A stretch of DNA of 64,000 nt from Rhodococcus opacus (GCF_012396235.1 NZ_JAAXPA010000002.1:124001-188000), one strand, 5' to 3'. Counted from the stretch's first letter, positions 20,980 through 31,110 are shown. Numbers and translations: made by a program. The notes: generated by a model from the sequence alone, not told the origin.

Positions 20980-22697
20980 CCGAACTCAGCCGCGCACGCT
21001 ACGCCGAGCTGTTCGGTCCCACGACCGGCGACCGCATCCGGCTCGCCGACACCGACCTTCTGATCGAGATCACCGAGGACCGCAGCGGCGGGCCGGGACT
21101 GGCCGGCGACGAAGCGGTGTTCGGTGGCGGAAAAGTGTTGCGCGAGTCCATGGGCCAGGGTCGCGCGACCCGCGCCGAGGGCGCGCCCGACACGGTGATC
21201 ACCGGCGTGGTCGTCGTCGACCACTGGGGAATCATCAAGGCGGACGTCGGTATTCGGGACGGACGCATCGTCGCACTCGGCAAGGCAGGCAATCCCGACA
21301 CGATGTCGGGGGTCCACCCCGATCTGGTGGTGGGTCCGTCCACCGAGATCATCGCCGGGAACGGCAAGATCCTCACGGCCGGCGGTATCGACTGTCACGT
21401 GCACTTCATCTGCCCGCAGATCATGGACGAGGCACTGGGCGGCGGCATCACGACGATGATCGGCGGCGGCACCGGCCCCGCCGAGGGCAGCAAGGCCACC
21501 ACCGTCACCCCCGGTTCGTGGCACACCGCCCGGATGCTGGAGGCACTCGACGGCTGGCCGATGAACATCGCGCTGCTCGGCAAGGGCAACACGGTCAGCT
21601 CCGAGTCGATGTGGGAGCAGTTGCGTGGCGGCGTCTCCGGGTTCAAGCTGCACGAGGACTGGGGTTCGACTCCGGCGGCCATCGATGCGTGCCTCACCGT
21701 CGCGGACGCTGCTGGAGTGCAGGTGGCCCTCCACTCGGACACGTTGAACGAGGCCGGTTTCGTCGAGGACACTCTCGCGGCCATCGCCGGACGCGCGATC
21801 CACGCCTATCACACGGAGGGGGCGGGCGGCGGCCACGCGCCGGACATCATCACGGTGGCCGCGCACGGGAACGTCCTGCCGAGTTCGACCAACCCGACCC
21901 GGCCGCACACGGTCAACACCCTCGACGAGCATCTCGACATGCTCATGGTGTGTCACCACCTGAGCCCGAAGATCCCGGAGGACCTGGCGTTCGCGGAGAG
22001 CCGCATCCGGCCGTCCACCATCGCGGCGGAGGATCTGCTCCACGACCTCGGCGCCATCTCCATGATCGGCAGCGACTCGCAGGCGATGGGACGCATCGGC
22101 GAGGTCGTGTTGCGCACGTGGCAGACGGCGCACGTGATGAAACAGCGCCGGGGTTTCCTGGCCGGCGACAACGGCGCCGACAACCAGCGCGTCCAGCGGT
22201 ACGTGGCGAAATACACGATCTGCCCCGCCGTCGCGCACGGGTTGGAGGCCGAGATCGGATCGGTCGAGGTCGGCAAGCTCGCCGACCTGGTGCTCTGGGA
22301 CCCGGCGTTCTTCGGTGTCCGGCCACACGCGGTGATCAAGGGCGGGATGATCGCGTGGGCCGCGATGGGAGATGCCAACGCGTCCATACCGACTCCGCAA
22401 CCGGTGCTCCCGCGTCCGATGTTCGGGGCGGCGCCCAAGGCTGCGGCTGCCACGTCCGTGCACTTCGTCGCTCCGCACGCCCTCGAGGACGGTCTGGCGG
22501 ATCGACTCGACCTGAGCCGTCGACTCGTCCCGGTCGCGAACGTGCGGTCGCGGGGCAAGGCCGACATGCCCCGCAACGACGCGCAGCCGCGGATCGAGGT
22601 GGACCCGGACACGTTCACGGTCCGCATCGACGGCGACGTGTGGGAAGAGCAGCCGGCGGCGGAACTGCCGATGGCCCAGCGATACTTCCTGTTCTGA
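20976..22697 (+). CDS. ureC: Urease subunit alpha, catalytic
   Basis: This catalytic subunit carries the di-nickel centre. The 573-residue length is typical. Metal-site motifs are present: [12 protein letters not shown] (HxH) near residue 134, the carbamylated lysine in GFKLHEDWG near 218, the histidines of [10 protein letters not shown] and [16 protein letters not shown] near 250-280, the flap [20 protein letters not shown] near 325, and [14 protein letters not shown] (Asp ligand) near 360. All appear intact, so the enzyme should be active if matured. It overlaps ureF (TGATG). Confidence 0.97.
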   Translation: MTELSRARYAELFGPTTGDRIRLADTDLLIEITEDRSGGPGLAGDEAVFGGGKVLRESMGQGRATRAEGAPDTVITGVVVVDHWGIIKADVGIRDGRIVALGKAGNPDTMSGVHPDLVVGPSTEIIAGNGKILTAGGIDCHVHFICPQIMDEALGGGITTMIGGGTGPAEGSKATTVTPGSWHTARMLEALDGWPMNIALLGKGNTVSSESMWEQLRGGVSGFKLHEDWGSTPAAIDACLTVADAAGVQVALHSDTLNEAGFVEDTLAAIAGRAIHAYHTEGAGGGHAPDIITVAAHGNVLPSSTNPTRPHTVNTLDEHLDMLMVCHHLSPKIPEDLAFAESRIRPSTIAAEDLLHDLGAISMIGSDSQAMGRIGEVVLRTWQTAHVMKQRRGFLAGDNGADNQRVQRYVAKYTICPAVAHGLEAEIGSVEVGKLADLVLWDPAFFGVRPHAVIKGGMIAWAAMGDANASIPTPQPVLPRPMFGAAPKAAAATSVHFVAPHALEDGLADRLDLSRRLVPVANVRSRGKADMPRNDAQPRIEVDPDTFTVRIDGDVWEEQPAAELPMAQRYFLF

Positions 22698-23329
22698 TGC
22701 GCCTCGCTCACCTGATGTCCCTCGCCGATTCGAGGCTGCCCACGGGCGGTCACGTGCATTCGGGCGGCATCGAGGAGGCCGTCGCGAGCGGTGTCGTCCG
22801 CGACGTCGGCACGATGGAGGCGTTCCTGCGGCGACGGGTCCGGACCGCCGGGCTCGTCGGGGGATCGATCACTGCGGCGGTGTGCGCCGGGCGGCTCACC
22901 GCCGAACACGCCGACGCCGAGATGGATGCGCGAACCCCGTCCCCCGCGGCGCGGTCGTCGTCGCGGGCGCAGGGGAGAGGTCTGCTGCGGCTGGCCCGCA
23001 CCACGTGGCCCGAGCACGACTGGTCGCCGCTGGGCACACGTCCGCACCTGCCCGTGGTCTCGGGGGTGGTCGGATCCGTCACCGCCGTCGAACCGCGGGA
23101 GGCGGCACTCGTCGTCGTCTACACCACCATGACCGGGTCCGCGATCGCCGCGCAGCGTCTGCTCGCTCTCGACCCCGCGCAGGTCGCCGCGTGCACGTTC
23201 GCGCTGTCCGACCTGTGCGACGACATCGCCGGCCAGTGCGTGACCGGACTGTCCAGCGTGTCCGACCCCTTCATGGATGTCGTCGCCGAGCGGCACGTTC
23301 TGCGGGACCGCCCCCTGTTCGTGTCGTGA
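22697..23329 (+). CDS. ureF: Urease accessory protein UreF
   Basis: UreF is a helical accessory protein that joins UreD and UreG on apo-urease and gates nickel delivery. The 210-residue protein has [20 protein letters not shown] at its N-terminus (the family's SDSxxPxGxFxxSxGLE region), a helical middle, and the C-terminal [20 protein letters not shown]. The ATG 22697 overlaps the ureC stop codon. The open frame extends upstream inside ureC, but only this start is plausible. Confidence 0.92.
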   Translation: MRLAHLMSLADSRLPTGGHVHSGGIEEAVASGVVRDVGTMEAFLRRRVRTAGLVGGSITAAVCAGRLTAEHADAEMDARTPSPAARSSSRAQGRGLLRLARTTWPEHDWSPLGTRPHLPVVSGVVGSVTAVEPREAALVVVYTTMTGSAIAAQRLLALDPAQVAACTFALSDLCDDIAGQCVTGLSSVSDPFMDVVAERHVLRDRPLFVS

Positions 23330-23363
23330 CACTCAGCTGTACCCCAGTAAGGAGAGATCAACC

Positions 23364-24050
23364 ATGCCACCGCATTTCATCGATGGTGAACCCCACGACC
23401 ATCAGCACGACCGTCCCCGGCGGGTCCGGGTGGCGGGGGAGCCGGTCCGGATCGGGATCGGTGGGCCCGTCGGATCGGGCAAGACGGCGCTCGTCGCCGC
23501 GCTGTGCAGGCAACTGCGCGAGGAGTTGTCGCTGGCCGTGCTCACCAACGACATCTACACCACCGAGGACGCGGACTTCCTGCGCCGCCACGCCGTGTTG
23601 CCGGACGAGCGCATCGCCGCCGTGCAGACCGGTGGCTGCCCCCACACGGCCATACGCGACGACATCACCGCCAACCTCGACGCCATCGACGACCTGATCG
23701 CGGCCAACCCGCCGCTCGATCTGATCCTGGTGGAGTCGGGCGGCGACAACCTCACCGCGACGTTCTCCTCGGGCCTGATCGACGTGCAGATCTTCGTCGT
23801 CGACGTCGCGGGCGGTGACAAGGTTCCCCGCAAGGGTGGTCCCGGCGTGACGTTCTCGGATCTCCTCGTGATCAACAAGACGGACCTCGCCCCCATGGTC
23901 GGAGCCGATCTCGGGGTGATGCGCCGCGACGCCGAGAAGGTCCGCGAGGGCAGGCCGACGGCGCTGATCTCGTTGACGGAGGATCCGTCGTCCGGACCGG
24001 CTCTGGAGTGGGTGCGCGAGCAGGTGCGCACCCTCGCCGACGTGCACTAG
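23364..24050 (+). CDS. ureG: Urease accessory GTPase UreG
   Basis: This SIMIBI-class GTPase couples GTP hydrolysis to nickel insertion into urease. In 228 residues it has P-loop [13 protein letters not shown] near residue 33, [16 protein letters not shown], the metal-binding CPH motif in [13 protein letters not shown] near 90, [15 protein letters not shown], and the base-recognition [15 protein letters not shown] near 170. The N-terminus is histidine-rich ([13 protein letters not shown]), which may store nickel because no ureE is present. The ATG 23364 follows AAGGAGAG; 34 bp separate it from ureF. Confidence 0.96.
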   Translation: MPPHFIDGEPHDHQHDRPRRVRVAGEPVRIGIGGPVGSGKTALVAALCRQLREELSLAVLTNDIYTTEDADFLRRHAVLPDERIAAVQTGGCPHTAIRDDITANLDAIDDLIAANPPLDLILVESGGDNLTATFSSGLIDVQIFVVDVAGGDKVPRKGGPGVTFSDLLVINKTDLAPMVGADLGVMRRDAEKVREGRPTALISLTEDPSSGPALEWVREQVRTLADVH

Positions 24051-24052
24051 TA

Positions 24053-24706
24053 GTGCGCACCGAACTGACGATCGTCGCGTCCCCCGACCGCAGTCCGCGG
24101 ATCTCCGCGGCCGGGGGACTGGCGGCACGGATCACCGGCCGCGACACGGTCCACGTGATCGGCACCGCCGCGACCCCGCTCGGCGGCGACCACTGGGACG
24201 TCACGGTCCGGGTGCTGTCGGGCGCCCGGCTGACGCTGCGCAGCGTCGCGGCGTCCCTGGCCCTGCCCGGCCGGGGTCGTGTGCTGTCCACGGCGCAGTG
24301 GTCGGTGGAGGTCGAGGACGACGCCGCGCTCGACTGCGCGCTCGAACCCACGGTGATCGCGGGCGGCGCGGAGCATCGCGTCGAGACCACGGTGTCCCTC
24401 GCCGAGTCGTCCACGTTGCTGCTGCGTGAGCGGGTGCAGATCGGCCGGGCGGGAGAGACGACGGGACGCTGGGTCGGGGTCACCAACGCCGATCTCGGCG
24501 CCCTGCCGCTGCTCCGGCACCAGCTGGAACTCGGCGTCGGCACCGTCTCGCACGACGTCCTGGACGGCCCGGCGGCCGTCACGAGTGAACTGCGGTACCC
24601 GGACGACCGGCCCGCGGACGTCACCGGCGACATCCGGTCGGCGCGGACCCGTCTGCCCCTCGCCCGGGGCGGCAGCCTCACCACCCGGCTCGGCCCGCGC
24701 CTGTGA
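24053..24706 (+). CDS. ureD: Urease accessory protein UreD
   Basis: UreD (UreH) is the scaffold that binds apo-urease and channels nickel. The 217-residue protein is short, like the mycobacterial form. It is mostly beta-strand with the typical segments GDHWDVTVRVLSGARLTLRS, ALEPTVIAGGAEHRVETTV and LLLRERVQIGRAGETTGRW. The GTG 24053 start lies 2 bp after the ureG stop. It is last in the urease operon; no nickel or urea transporter gene follows in this window. Confidence 0.9.
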   Translation: MRTELTIVASPDRSPRISAAGGLAARITGRDTVHVIGTAATPLGGDHWDVTVRVLSGARLTLRSVAASLALPGRGRVLSTAQWSVEVEDDAALDCALEPTVIAGGAEHRVETTVSLAESSTLLLRERVQIGRAGETTGRWVGVTNADLGALPLLRHQLELGVGTVSHDVLDGPAAVTSELRYPDDRPADVTGDIRSARTRLPLARGGSLTTRLGPRL

Positions 24707-24779
24707 CGCGGGTGAGGGGCAAAGTGCGTGATGGTGCGCATTTCCGCACCCGTACCGGGAGCGCCTAAGCTCTACCCTT

Positions 24780-25715
24780 GTGCTTTCCGTCGTTCCTCGC
24801 CCCGTCGTCGTCAGGGCCCCGTCCAAGGTCAATCTGCATCTGGCCGTCGGGGACCTGCGCGACGACGGCTATCACGAGCTGAACACGGTGTTCCAGGCGC
24901 TCTCCCTCAGCGACACGGTGTCGGTGGTCCCCGCGGAGACGCTGTCGGTGACGGTTCGCGGTGAGGACGCCCGCGTCGTGCCCACCGACAGCAGCAACCT
25001 CGTGTGGCAGGCCGCCGAGATGCTCGCGGCCGAGTCGGGGCGGCGCCCTGACGTCGAGATCGCCATCGACAAGGGCATCCCGGTGGCCGGGGGCATGGCC
25101 GGCGGCAGCGCGGACGCCGCGGCGGCGCTGGTCGGGCTGAACGCGCTGTGGCAACTCGACCTGTCGCGGGAGGAACTCGACGGGTTCGCCGCGAAGCTCG
25201 GCAGCGACGTTCCGTTCTCCCTCCACGGTGGCACCGCGGTCGGGACGGGACGCGGCGAGCGACTTCTGCCGGTGCTCTCCCGCAGCACGTTCCACTGGGT
25301 GCTCGCGCTCGCGAAGGGCGGCTTGAGCACACCGACCGTGTTCCGGGAGCTGGACCGGCTGCGTGCCGACGGGAATCCGCCGCGACTCGGCGGACCCGAG
25401 GACCTGATGCACGCGCTCACCACGGGCGACTCCGCGACGCTGGCCCCGTTGCTGGGCAACGACCTGCAGTCGGCCGCGCTGTCGCTGAATCCGGGCCTGC
25501 GGCGGACGCTGCGTGCCGGGGTCGCGGCGGGCGCACTGGCCGGCATCGTCTCCGGGTCGGGCCCGACCTGTGCCTTTCTATGTGCTGAAGCGGACGCCGC
25601 GGTCCGGGTCAGCGCAGAACTCGCAGGTGCGGGGGTGTGTCGCACGGTGCGGGTCGCCAGCGGACCCGTACCGGGCGCCCGAATAATCAACGACGCGGCG
25701 GAGGGATCGCACTGA
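24780..25715 (+). CDS. ispE: 4-diphosphocytidyl-2-C-methyl-D-erythritol kinase
   Basis: IspE phosphorylates the 2-hydroxyl of CDP-ME in the MEP isoprenoid pathway. The 311-residue GHMP kinase shows [20 protein letters not shown] near residue 11, [14 protein letters not shown], the ATP-binding loop [20 protein letters not shown] near 98, [20 protein letters not shown] near 140 and the C-terminal glycine loop [13 protein letters not shown] near 258. The start is GTG 24780. It overlaps the next gene by one base (TGATG). It sits 73 bp after ureD, so an independent promoter is possible. Confidence 0.95.
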   Translation: MLSVVPRPVVVRAPSKVNLHLAVGDLRDDGYHELNTVFQALSLSDTVSVVPAETLSVTVRGEDARVVPTDSSNLVWQAAEMLAAESGRRPDVEIAIDKGIPVAGGMAGGSADAAAALVGLNALWQLDLSREELDGFAAKLGSDVPFSLHGGTAVGTGRGERLLPVLSRSTFHWVLALAKGGLSTPTVFRELDRLRADGNPPRLGGPEDLMHALTTGDSATLAPLLGNDLQSAALSLNPGLRRTLRAGVAAGALAGIVSGSGPTCAFLCAEADAAVRVSAELAGAGVCRTVRVASGPVPGARIINDAAEGSH

Positions 25716-27499
25716 TGGCGAATCTGATCAATCTCGAGCAGGTATCGAAGTCCTTCGGCATCAAGCCGCTGCTCGATTCGGTATCCCTCGGAGTGCAGGA
25801 AGGCGAACGCATCGGCGTCGTCGGCCTCAACGGCGGTGGCAAGACCACCATGCTCGAGGTGCTCGCCGGAGTGGAGGCGCCCGATTCCGGACGTGTCAGC
25901 CGGGTCGGCGGCCTGCGCATGGCGGTCGTGACCCAGCGGGGCGTCCTGCCACCCGGCTCCAGCGTCGGCGACGTGGTGCTCGGGCCGCTCGGGGTCGCCG
26001 ACCACGAGTGGGCGGGCGACGCCCGCATCCGGTCGATCCTGGCCGGCATCGGCATCGACAACCTGGGGCTCGAGGTGTCGGTCGACGGGCTGTCCGGTGG
26101 TGAGCGGCGACGCGTCGCACTGGCCGCCGCGCTCGTCCAGGACCTCGACCTGCTGGTGCTCGACGAGCCGACCAACCACCTCGACGTCGAGGGTGTGCAG
26201 TGGCTGGCGGAACATCTCGTCAGCCGTCGCAGCGCACTGGTGGTCGTGACCCACGACCGGTGGTTCCTCGACACCGTGGCCAACCGCACGTGGGAAGTGG
26301 TGGGCGGCAAGGTCGAAAGCTACGAGGGCGGTTACAACGACTGGATCTTCGCCCGGGCGGAGCGCTCCCGGCAGGCCGACGCGTCCGAGGAACGTCGCCG
26401 CAACCTCGCCCGCAAGGAATTGGCCTGGCTGCGGCGCGGTGCACCTGCCCGCACGTCCAAGCCCAAGTACCGGATCGAGGCCGCCGAGGCGTTGATCGCG
26501 GACGTCCCACCGCCCCGCGACAACGTGGCGCTGGCGTCGTTCGCGCAGCGGCGGCTCGGCAAGGTCGTCATCGAACTCGAGGATGCGCGCCTGGAGACGC
26601 CGGACGGCCGGGTGCTCGTCGACGACCTCACGTGGCGGTTGGCGCCGGGGGAGCGTGTCGGCCTGGTCGGTGTGAACGGCTCCGGCAAGACGACGCTCCT
26701 GCGCACGCTCGCCGGCGAGATCTCGCCGGCGTCGGGCAAGCGCATCCAGGGGCAGACGGTGCACATCGGCTGGCTCCGTCAGGAACTCGACGATCTGCCG
26801 ACGAACATGCGGGTGCTCGAGGCCGTCAAGGACGTCGCCGAGCGGATCACGTTGGGTGACAAGGAGGTATCGGCCGGGCAGCTCGCCGAACGGCTGGGCT
26901 TCACTCCGGCCCGGCAGCGGACACCGGTCGGTGACCTGTCCGGTGGCGAGCGTCGCCGGCTGCAGCTGACCCGTGTGCTGATGTCGGAGCCCAACGTACT
27001 GTTGCTCGACGAACCGACCAACGACCTCGACATCGACACGCTGCAGCAACTCGAGGACATTCTCGACGGCTGGGCGGGCACGATGGTCGTCATCAGCCAC
27101 GACCGGTACCTGATCGAACGCATCTGTGACTCCACGTGGGCGTTGTTCGGTGACGGCAAGCTGACCAACCTGCCCGGGGGGATCGAGGACTACCTGCGTC
27201 GCCGGGCGAAGATGGTCGACACCGGCGCACCGTCGGTGGCGTCGACGGCAACCGGTGCGTCGGCCCCCAAGCAGGTGCGGGACGGGGCAGCCGAACGCGC
27301 CGCGCGCAAGGAACTGTCGCGTCTCGAGCGGGCTGTGGCGAAGCTGGACGACCGGGAACGGAAGCTGCACGAGAAGCTGGCGGAGGCGGCGACCGATCCG
27401 GACAAGCTGCAGAAGCTCGACACCGAGCTCAAGCAGGTCGTCGCGGAGAAGGAAGCCACCGAGGAACAGTGGATGGAGCTGGCCGCCGAATTGGATTAG
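25715..27499 (+). CDS. ABC-F family ATPase (Uup-like)
   Basis: This soluble protein has two ABC ATPase domains and no membrane segments, so it acts on ribosomes or nucleic acid rather than in transport. In 594 residues: Walker A GLNGGGKTT near residue 35, signature LSGGERRRVALAAAL, Walker B LLVLDEPTNHLDVEG; a charged linker (AERSRQADASEERRRNLARK) near 215; second Walker A GVNGSGKTT near 325, signature LSGGERRRLQLTRVL and VLLLDEPTNDLDIDT. The C-terminal 80 residues form a coiled coil (ELSRLERAVAKLDDRERKLH), as in Uup-type members. It is coupled to ispE by a one-base overlap. Confidence 0.93.
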   Translation: MANLINLEQVSKSFGIKPLLDSVSLGVQEGERIGVVGLNGGGKTTMLEVLAGVEAPDSGRVSRVGGLRMAVVTQRGVLPPGSSVGDVVLGPLGVADHEWAGDARIRSILAGIGIDNLGLEVSVDGLSGGERRRVALAAALVQDLDLLVLDEPTNHLDVEGVQWLAEHLVSRRSALVVVTHDRWFLDTVANRTWEVVGGKVESYEGGYNDWIFARAERSRQADASEERRRNLARKELAWLRRGAPARTSKPKYRIEAAEALIADVPPPRDNVALASFAQRRLGKVVIELEDARLETPDGRVLVDDLTWRLAPGERVGLVGVNGSGKTTLLRTLAGEISPASGKRIQGQTVHIGWLRQELDDLPTNMRVLEAVKDVAERITLGDKEVSAGQLAERLGFTPARQRTPVGDLSGGERRRLQLTRVLMSEPNVLLLDEPTNDLDIDTLQQLEDILDGWAGTMVVISHDRYLIERICDSTWALFGDGKLTNLPGGIEDYLRRRAKMVDTGAPSVASTATGASAPKQVRDGAAERAARKELSRLERAVAKLDDRERKLHEKLAEAATDPDKLQKLDTELKQVVAEKEATEEQWMELAAELD

Positions 27500-27521
27500 G
27501 CGGGACCTGCGCTGCGGCCCG

Positions 27522-29018
27522 TCAGAACCGCAGAGACAGGATGCCGTCACGGTCCGTGACGTGAACGGTCCGCCCGATCACCGACCGTGCCGGGGTCTCG
27601 GTGAACGCGGACAGCGCGACCGCCTCCGTGGGGCCGGTACGTCCGGCCAGACGCCGGCCGTCGGGGGTGTGCGCGACGACGAAGCCGGTCGCCGGGGCGC
27701 CGTCCCGCCCGTACTCCACCGTGGACGTGACGATGTCGGCTCGTCCTTCGTAGCCGGTGACGAGTTCCGGCGCCTCCGACGCGAGTTGCGCCGGTTCCGG
27801 ATCGCCGACGTACCCGTCCGGGTGCGGGGCGCCCGCCAGCATCACGACGTGCTGGTACGTCAGGTAGCCGCCGTTGCCGTGGACCAGGGCCGGTCCCGCG
27901 CCTTCCCGCAATCGGCGGGTGACCTCGGCAATCGAGTGCAGCGTGTAACTGTTGAGGGGCCCGCCGAAGAAGGAGTGGCCGCCCGTCACGCTCGGCACGA
28001 TGCGTGCGGGCAGGCCGAGCGTGCGGGTCAGTAGCTTCGGCACCACCGGGAAGCAGCTGTACGCGTCGACGATGTCGAGTGCGGAGGCGTCGATCGAGGC
28101 CCGCGACAGCGCCCGGTGCACCGCGTCCGTCATCGCCGTGGACGTGCCGAAACCGTTGCGGCTCAGTACGTCCACGGGATCGGCGGCTCCCGCGCCGCCC
28201 CACAGGTACACCGTGCGGTCCTCCGGAACGCCGTGTTCGCGCGCGACGGCCAGGGAGCACACCAGCACCGCGGCGGCCTGATCGACGAACGGCATGGCGT
28301 TGAGCATCAACGGGTACGGCTCGCACACCATCCGGTTGCCCGGACCCACCGTGGCGATCTCCTCGGCGGAATACACCTCGCACGTCCACGACGCCGGGTT
28401 CTTCGCCGCCAGTTCGGAGAAGGCGGAATACATCCGGGCCGACTCCGCCAGCGACTGGTCGGGTCCGACACCCGACTCGTGCGCCACGCGGTTCTCGAAC
28501 AACGGGTACACCCGGGTCGGAACGATCAGGCCGGCGCGCTGCATCGCGGGACTCCCGAGATCCGCCGGGTCGAACGCGGGAGGACCCCCCGGTTCCGACG
28601 CCCAGCCCAGCGTCGTGGGATCGGTGCCCGACTTGCGCAGCGCCGTCATGGTCGCCTGCGACTCACCGCCGACAAGGAGCGCTGCCGACGACCGGCCCGA
28701 GGCGATGTCGTCGCCGATGCGGTCGAGGAGCGTCGCGGGCCAGTGGCCACCGATCGGGGACGTGCTCGACCGTGGTGACGGCAGATTCAACCGGGCGGCC
28801 AGCAGTCCGGGGAGGTCGTCGTACGACCAGCTGACGGTCTTCACCGCATGGATTGCGTCGATCCGGGAGCCGAGGGTCGCGGAGCCGCTGTCGGCGAGGG
28901 CGGCACGCGCGGCGGCGGTGATCAGGTCGAGCGGTTCACGCGGGGCTGCCGGATCGCCTGCACGGCCGGAGCGGATGTCGCCGACTCCGACGATCACCGG
29001 TATGCGGGCCGGATCCAT
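27522..29018 (-). CDS. Thiolase-superfamily acetyl-CoA acetyltransferase-like protein
   Basis: This 498-residue thiolase-fold protein matches the long 'acetyl-CoA acetyltransferase' class of actinobacteria and proteobacteria. Visible features are RIPVIVGVGDIRSGRAGD at the N-terminus, ALLVGGESQATMTALR near residue 117, DIVDAYSCFPVVPKLLTRTL near 312, and the C-terminal GGHSFFGGPLNSYTLHS and HGNGGYLTYQHVVMLAG motifs carrying the thiolase His region. The classical nucleophilic Cys box near residue 90 is not obvious; GGESQA replaces it, so acyl transfer is uncertain. The last 100 residues form an OB-like extra domain. The ATG 29018 has GAGAGGGGAAT upstream. Confidence 0.8.
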   Translation of the reverse strand: MDPARIPVIVGVGDIRSGRAGDPAAPREPLDLITAAARAALADSGSATLGSRIDAIHAVKTVSWSYDDLPGLLAARLNLPSPRSSTSPIGGHWPATLLDRIGDDIASGRSSAALLVGGESQATMTALRKSGTDPTTLGWASEPGGPPAFDPADLGSPAMQRAGLIVPTRVYPLFENRVAHESGVGPDQSLAESARMYSAFSELAAKNPASWTCEVYSAEEIATVGPGNRMVCEPYPLMLNAMPFVDQAAAVLVCSLAVAREHGVPEDRTVYLWGGAGAADPVDVLSRNGFGTSTAMTDAVHRALSRASIDASALDIVDAYSCFPVVPKLLTRTLGLPARIVPSVTGGHSFFGGPLNSYTLHSIAEVTRRLREGAGPALVHGNGGYLTYQHVVMLAGAPHPDGYVGDPEPAQLASEAPELVTGYEGRADIVTSTVEYGRDGAPATGFVVAHTPDGRRLAGRTGPTEAVALSAFTETPARSVIGRTVHVTDRDGILSLRF

Positions 29019-29246
29019 GGATTCCCCTCTCGCGTGACCACGTCAGCGTCACGATAGCGTCGGGCGGGTTACCTGTGGATTCGGGGTCACAGCAATCCCT
29101 TCCGGCGTCCGGCATTATGGGACCCTTCGGAGCGAAGGGTGCTCGGAAAGATGACTAAAAGTGCTGTACAGCAGATGGATTCGAACGCCGATGGACTGAG
29201 GTGCGGGACCCTCGGGTCGGTGGGAGCCTGCGGGCTCGGACCCTCG

Positions 29247-29265
29247 TCGGGTGAGGCTAGCCTAA
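29247..29265. promoter_or_regulatory. IdeR/DtxR-like iron box
   Basis: The 19-mer TCGGGTGAGGCTAGCCTAA matches about 15 of 19 positions of the DtxR/IdeR consensus TTAGGTTAGGCTAACCTAA from memory. It lies within the 430-bp gap 29019-29448, about 180 bp upstream of the SnoaL-like gene. Apart from this, I see no RNA gene or credible reading frame in the gap. Confidence 0.4.
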
Positions 29266-29448
29266 GGTAGTGTGAACAGTGTGCTGTTGCGCAGGCCATG
29301 CAGTCATTTCGTAACCTTTTCGTGTCCCGGATCACGGCCTGAATATGCATGATCTGGTCAAAACGGGGGAAACCAAGGCGAACCTGCAGATCATCCGACT
29401 AATCTGCAGTCCAGGGCTTGCATGTTCGCTGCACAGGAGGCGGGGGTC

Positions 29449-29925
29449 ATGGATCTCGAAGCAATCAAACAGATCGAGCAGCTCAAGCACCGTTATTCAC
29501 GTGCTCTCGATACGAAGTCGTGGGTGGAGTTCGCCGACACGATGGTCCCGGACGTCACGGCGACGTACAGCGAATACCTCACGTTCGATTCCCGTGACTC
29601 ATTCGTGTCCTTCCTCGAGAACACTCTCGGGACCCACGTCATCACCGAGCATCAGTGCGGCCAGCCCGAGATCACCGTCACCGGAGACACCGCGGTAGGG
29701 GTGTGGTTTCTCGCGGACACCACGCTGATTCCCGAGGACGGCATGCTGCTGCGCGGGTCTGCCTATTATCACGATCGTTATCTTCGGTGCCCCGACGGAA
29801 ACTGGCGGATCACGCACACCGGATACGAACGCACCTGGGAATCGGTTGCGTCGCTCTCCGATTTCCCGAGTTTCCGGCTCACGTCCAACAAGTGGGCGAT
29901 GTTGCAACCTCCGGCATCTGCCTGA
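29449..29925 (+). CDS. SnoaL-like (NTF2 fold) protein
   Basis: This 158-residue single-domain protein has the alpha+beta cone fold of SnoaL/NTF2-like proteins. It opens with MDLEAIKQIEQLKHRYSRAL and DTKSWVEFADTMVPDVTATY, typical of SnoaL_4 proteins such as aromatic-ring dioxygenase small-subunit relatives and dehydratases; further on are EHQCGQPEITVTGDTAVGVW and DRYLRCPDGNWRITHTGYER. The start ATG 29449 follows AGGAGGCGGGGG. The role cannot be assigned. It is followed at 46 bp by a VOC protein in the same direction, probably one transcript. Confidence 0.82.
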   Translation: MDLEAIKQIEQLKHRYSRALDTKSWVEFADTMVPDVTATYSEYLTFDSRDSFVSFLENTLGTHVITEHQCGQPEITVTGDTAVGVWFLADTTLIPEDGMLLRGSAYYHDRYLRCPDGNWRITHTGYERTWESVASLSDFPSFRLTSNKWAMLQPPASA

Positions 29926-29971
29926 GGGAGCACACTGGGACTCGACGCACCGCGGACACTGGGAGGTGACG

Positions 29972-30385
29972 ATGGCTCCGGAAGTCCCCGTTCCCGGCGC
30001 GCTGCCGTATCTGACGGTGCGGCGGGGTGTCGAGGCCATCGAGTGGTATTCCAAGGTGTTCGGCGCCGAGGTGGTGGGTGAGCCGATCGTCATGGACGAC
30101 GGCCGGGTCGGTCATGCGGAACTGCGGTTGCCGAGCGGCATGATCTATCTCGCCGAGGAGTTCCCCGAGATGGGTCTGACCGCGCCGGAATCGGGTTCGA
30201 CGTCCGTGAGCCTGATGTTGTCCGTCGACGACCCCGATGCCGTCCTGGCGGGTGCCCGCGACGCCGGCGGCAAGGTGGAACGGTGGATCTCGGAGGGCCA
30301 CGGACACCGCAACGCGACACTCATCGATCCGTTCGGTCACCGTTGGATGCTGGTGGGGCCGACGGATCCGGCCGCGTCGGCCTGA
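29972..30385 (+). CDS. VOC superfamily (glyoxalase/PhnB-like) protein
   Basis: This 137-residue protein is of the vicinal oxygen chelate superfamily. It shows two beta-alpha-beta modules: LPYLTVRRGVEAIEWYSKVF at the N-terminus, and SVDDPDAVLAGARDAGGKVE with the closing NATLIDPFGHRWMLVG. Metal ligands are not all obvious, and the pattern is closest to PhnB-like proteins of unknown substrate. ATG 29972 has GGGAGG 7 nt upstream. It lies between the SnoaL-like gene and a PdxH-like gene; the three may be co-transcribed. Confidence 0.85.
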   Translation: MAPEVPVPGALPYLTVRRGVEAIEWYSKVFGAEVVGEPIVMDDGRVGHAELRLPSGMIYLAEEFPEMGLTAPESGSTSVSLMLSVDDPDAVLAGARDAGGKVERWISEGHGHRNATLIDPFGHRWMLVGPTDPAASA

Positions 30386-30413
30386 AGACCCGGGCCGCGG
30401 CTACTGTCGGCAC

Positions 30414-31091
30414 ATGCCGACCACACCCGACCGTTCGTCGTTTCCGGACACCCGCGCGTGGATACGCGCCCTGCCCGCTCTCGGCGGCGAGACACCCCCG
30501 CCCGTCGACGCGCTTCCGGAGTCGCCGACCGCGCTGTTTCTCGACTGGATCACGCAGGCCGCGGCGGCCGGTGTTCCGGAACCGCACGCCGCAGCGCTGT
30601 CGACCGTGGATGCCGACGGCGATCCGGACGCGCGATTCCTGCTCCTCAAGGACGTCACGGAGCGGGGCTTCTGGTTCTCGGGTGACACGCGCTCGCCGAA
30701 GGGGCGTGAACTCGCTACGAATGCGGTTGCGGCACTGTCGTTCTACTGGCGAGAGCAGGGCCGGCAGGTGAGGGTGCGCGGTTCCGTCGTCGAGGGGGAT
30801 CCGGCGCTCTCCGCCCGCGACTTCCGCGAACGGTCGGTCACCGCGCGGGCCGTGGCCGCCGCCAGTCGTCAGAGCGAGGTCCTGGACGATCCCGCCGAAT
30901 ACGAACGCGCCGTCGCGGCGGCGGTGGCCCGCATCGAGGCCGACCCCGACTTCGTGTCGGGAACCTGGCGGGCATGGTGCATCGTCCCCGACAGTGTCGA
31001 GTTCTGGCAGGCGGACGCCGGGCGCAGGCACGTGCGCCAGCTCTACCGCCGCGAGTCCGGCCGGTGGCTCCGCGAGGTGCTGTGGCCCTGA
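30414..31091 (+). CDS. PdxH-like FMN oxidoreductase
   Basis: This 225-residue split-barrel flavoprotein resembles pyridoxamine-5'-phosphate oxidase. The FMN-binding core is clear: PHAAALSTVDADGDPDARFL, LLKDVTERGFWFSGDTRSPK, NAVAALSFYWREQGRQVRVR. The C-terminal PdxH region is present (DSVEFWQADAGRRHVRQLYR ... WLREVLWP). The usual PdxH box with RPxxSxIGAWAS is replaced by ERSVTARAVAAASRQS, so true PNP/PMP oxidase activity is uncertain. The start ATG 30414 begins MPTTPDRSSFPDTRAW. Confidence 0.78.
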   Translation: MPTTPDRSSFPDTRAWIRALPALGGETPPPVDALPESPTALFLDWITQAAAAGVPEPHAAALSTVDADGDPDARFLLLKDVTERGFWFSGDTRSPKGRELATNAVAALSFYWREQGRQVRVRGSVVEGDPALSARDFRERSVTARAVAAASRQSEVLDDPAEYERAVAAAVARIEADPDFVSGTWRAWCIVPDSVEFWQADAGRRHVRQLYRRESGRWLREVLWP

Positions 31092-31110
31092 CGACGCCCG
31101 GGAGCGGGGG

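Noticed and set aside
20784..22478. Minus-strand open frame of 564 codons opposite ureB/ureC
   Set aside because: Arg/His/Asp-rich sequence opposite intact urease genes; no ribosome site.
24872..27550. Minus-strand open frame of 892 codons over ispE and the ABC-F gene
   Set aside because: Antisense to two clear genes; composition typical of a shadow frame.
29087..29350. Minus-strand ORF of 87 codons in the thiolase-SnoaL gap
   Set aside because: Poor codon bias, mixed composition and no ribosome site; it also covers the iron-box-like element.
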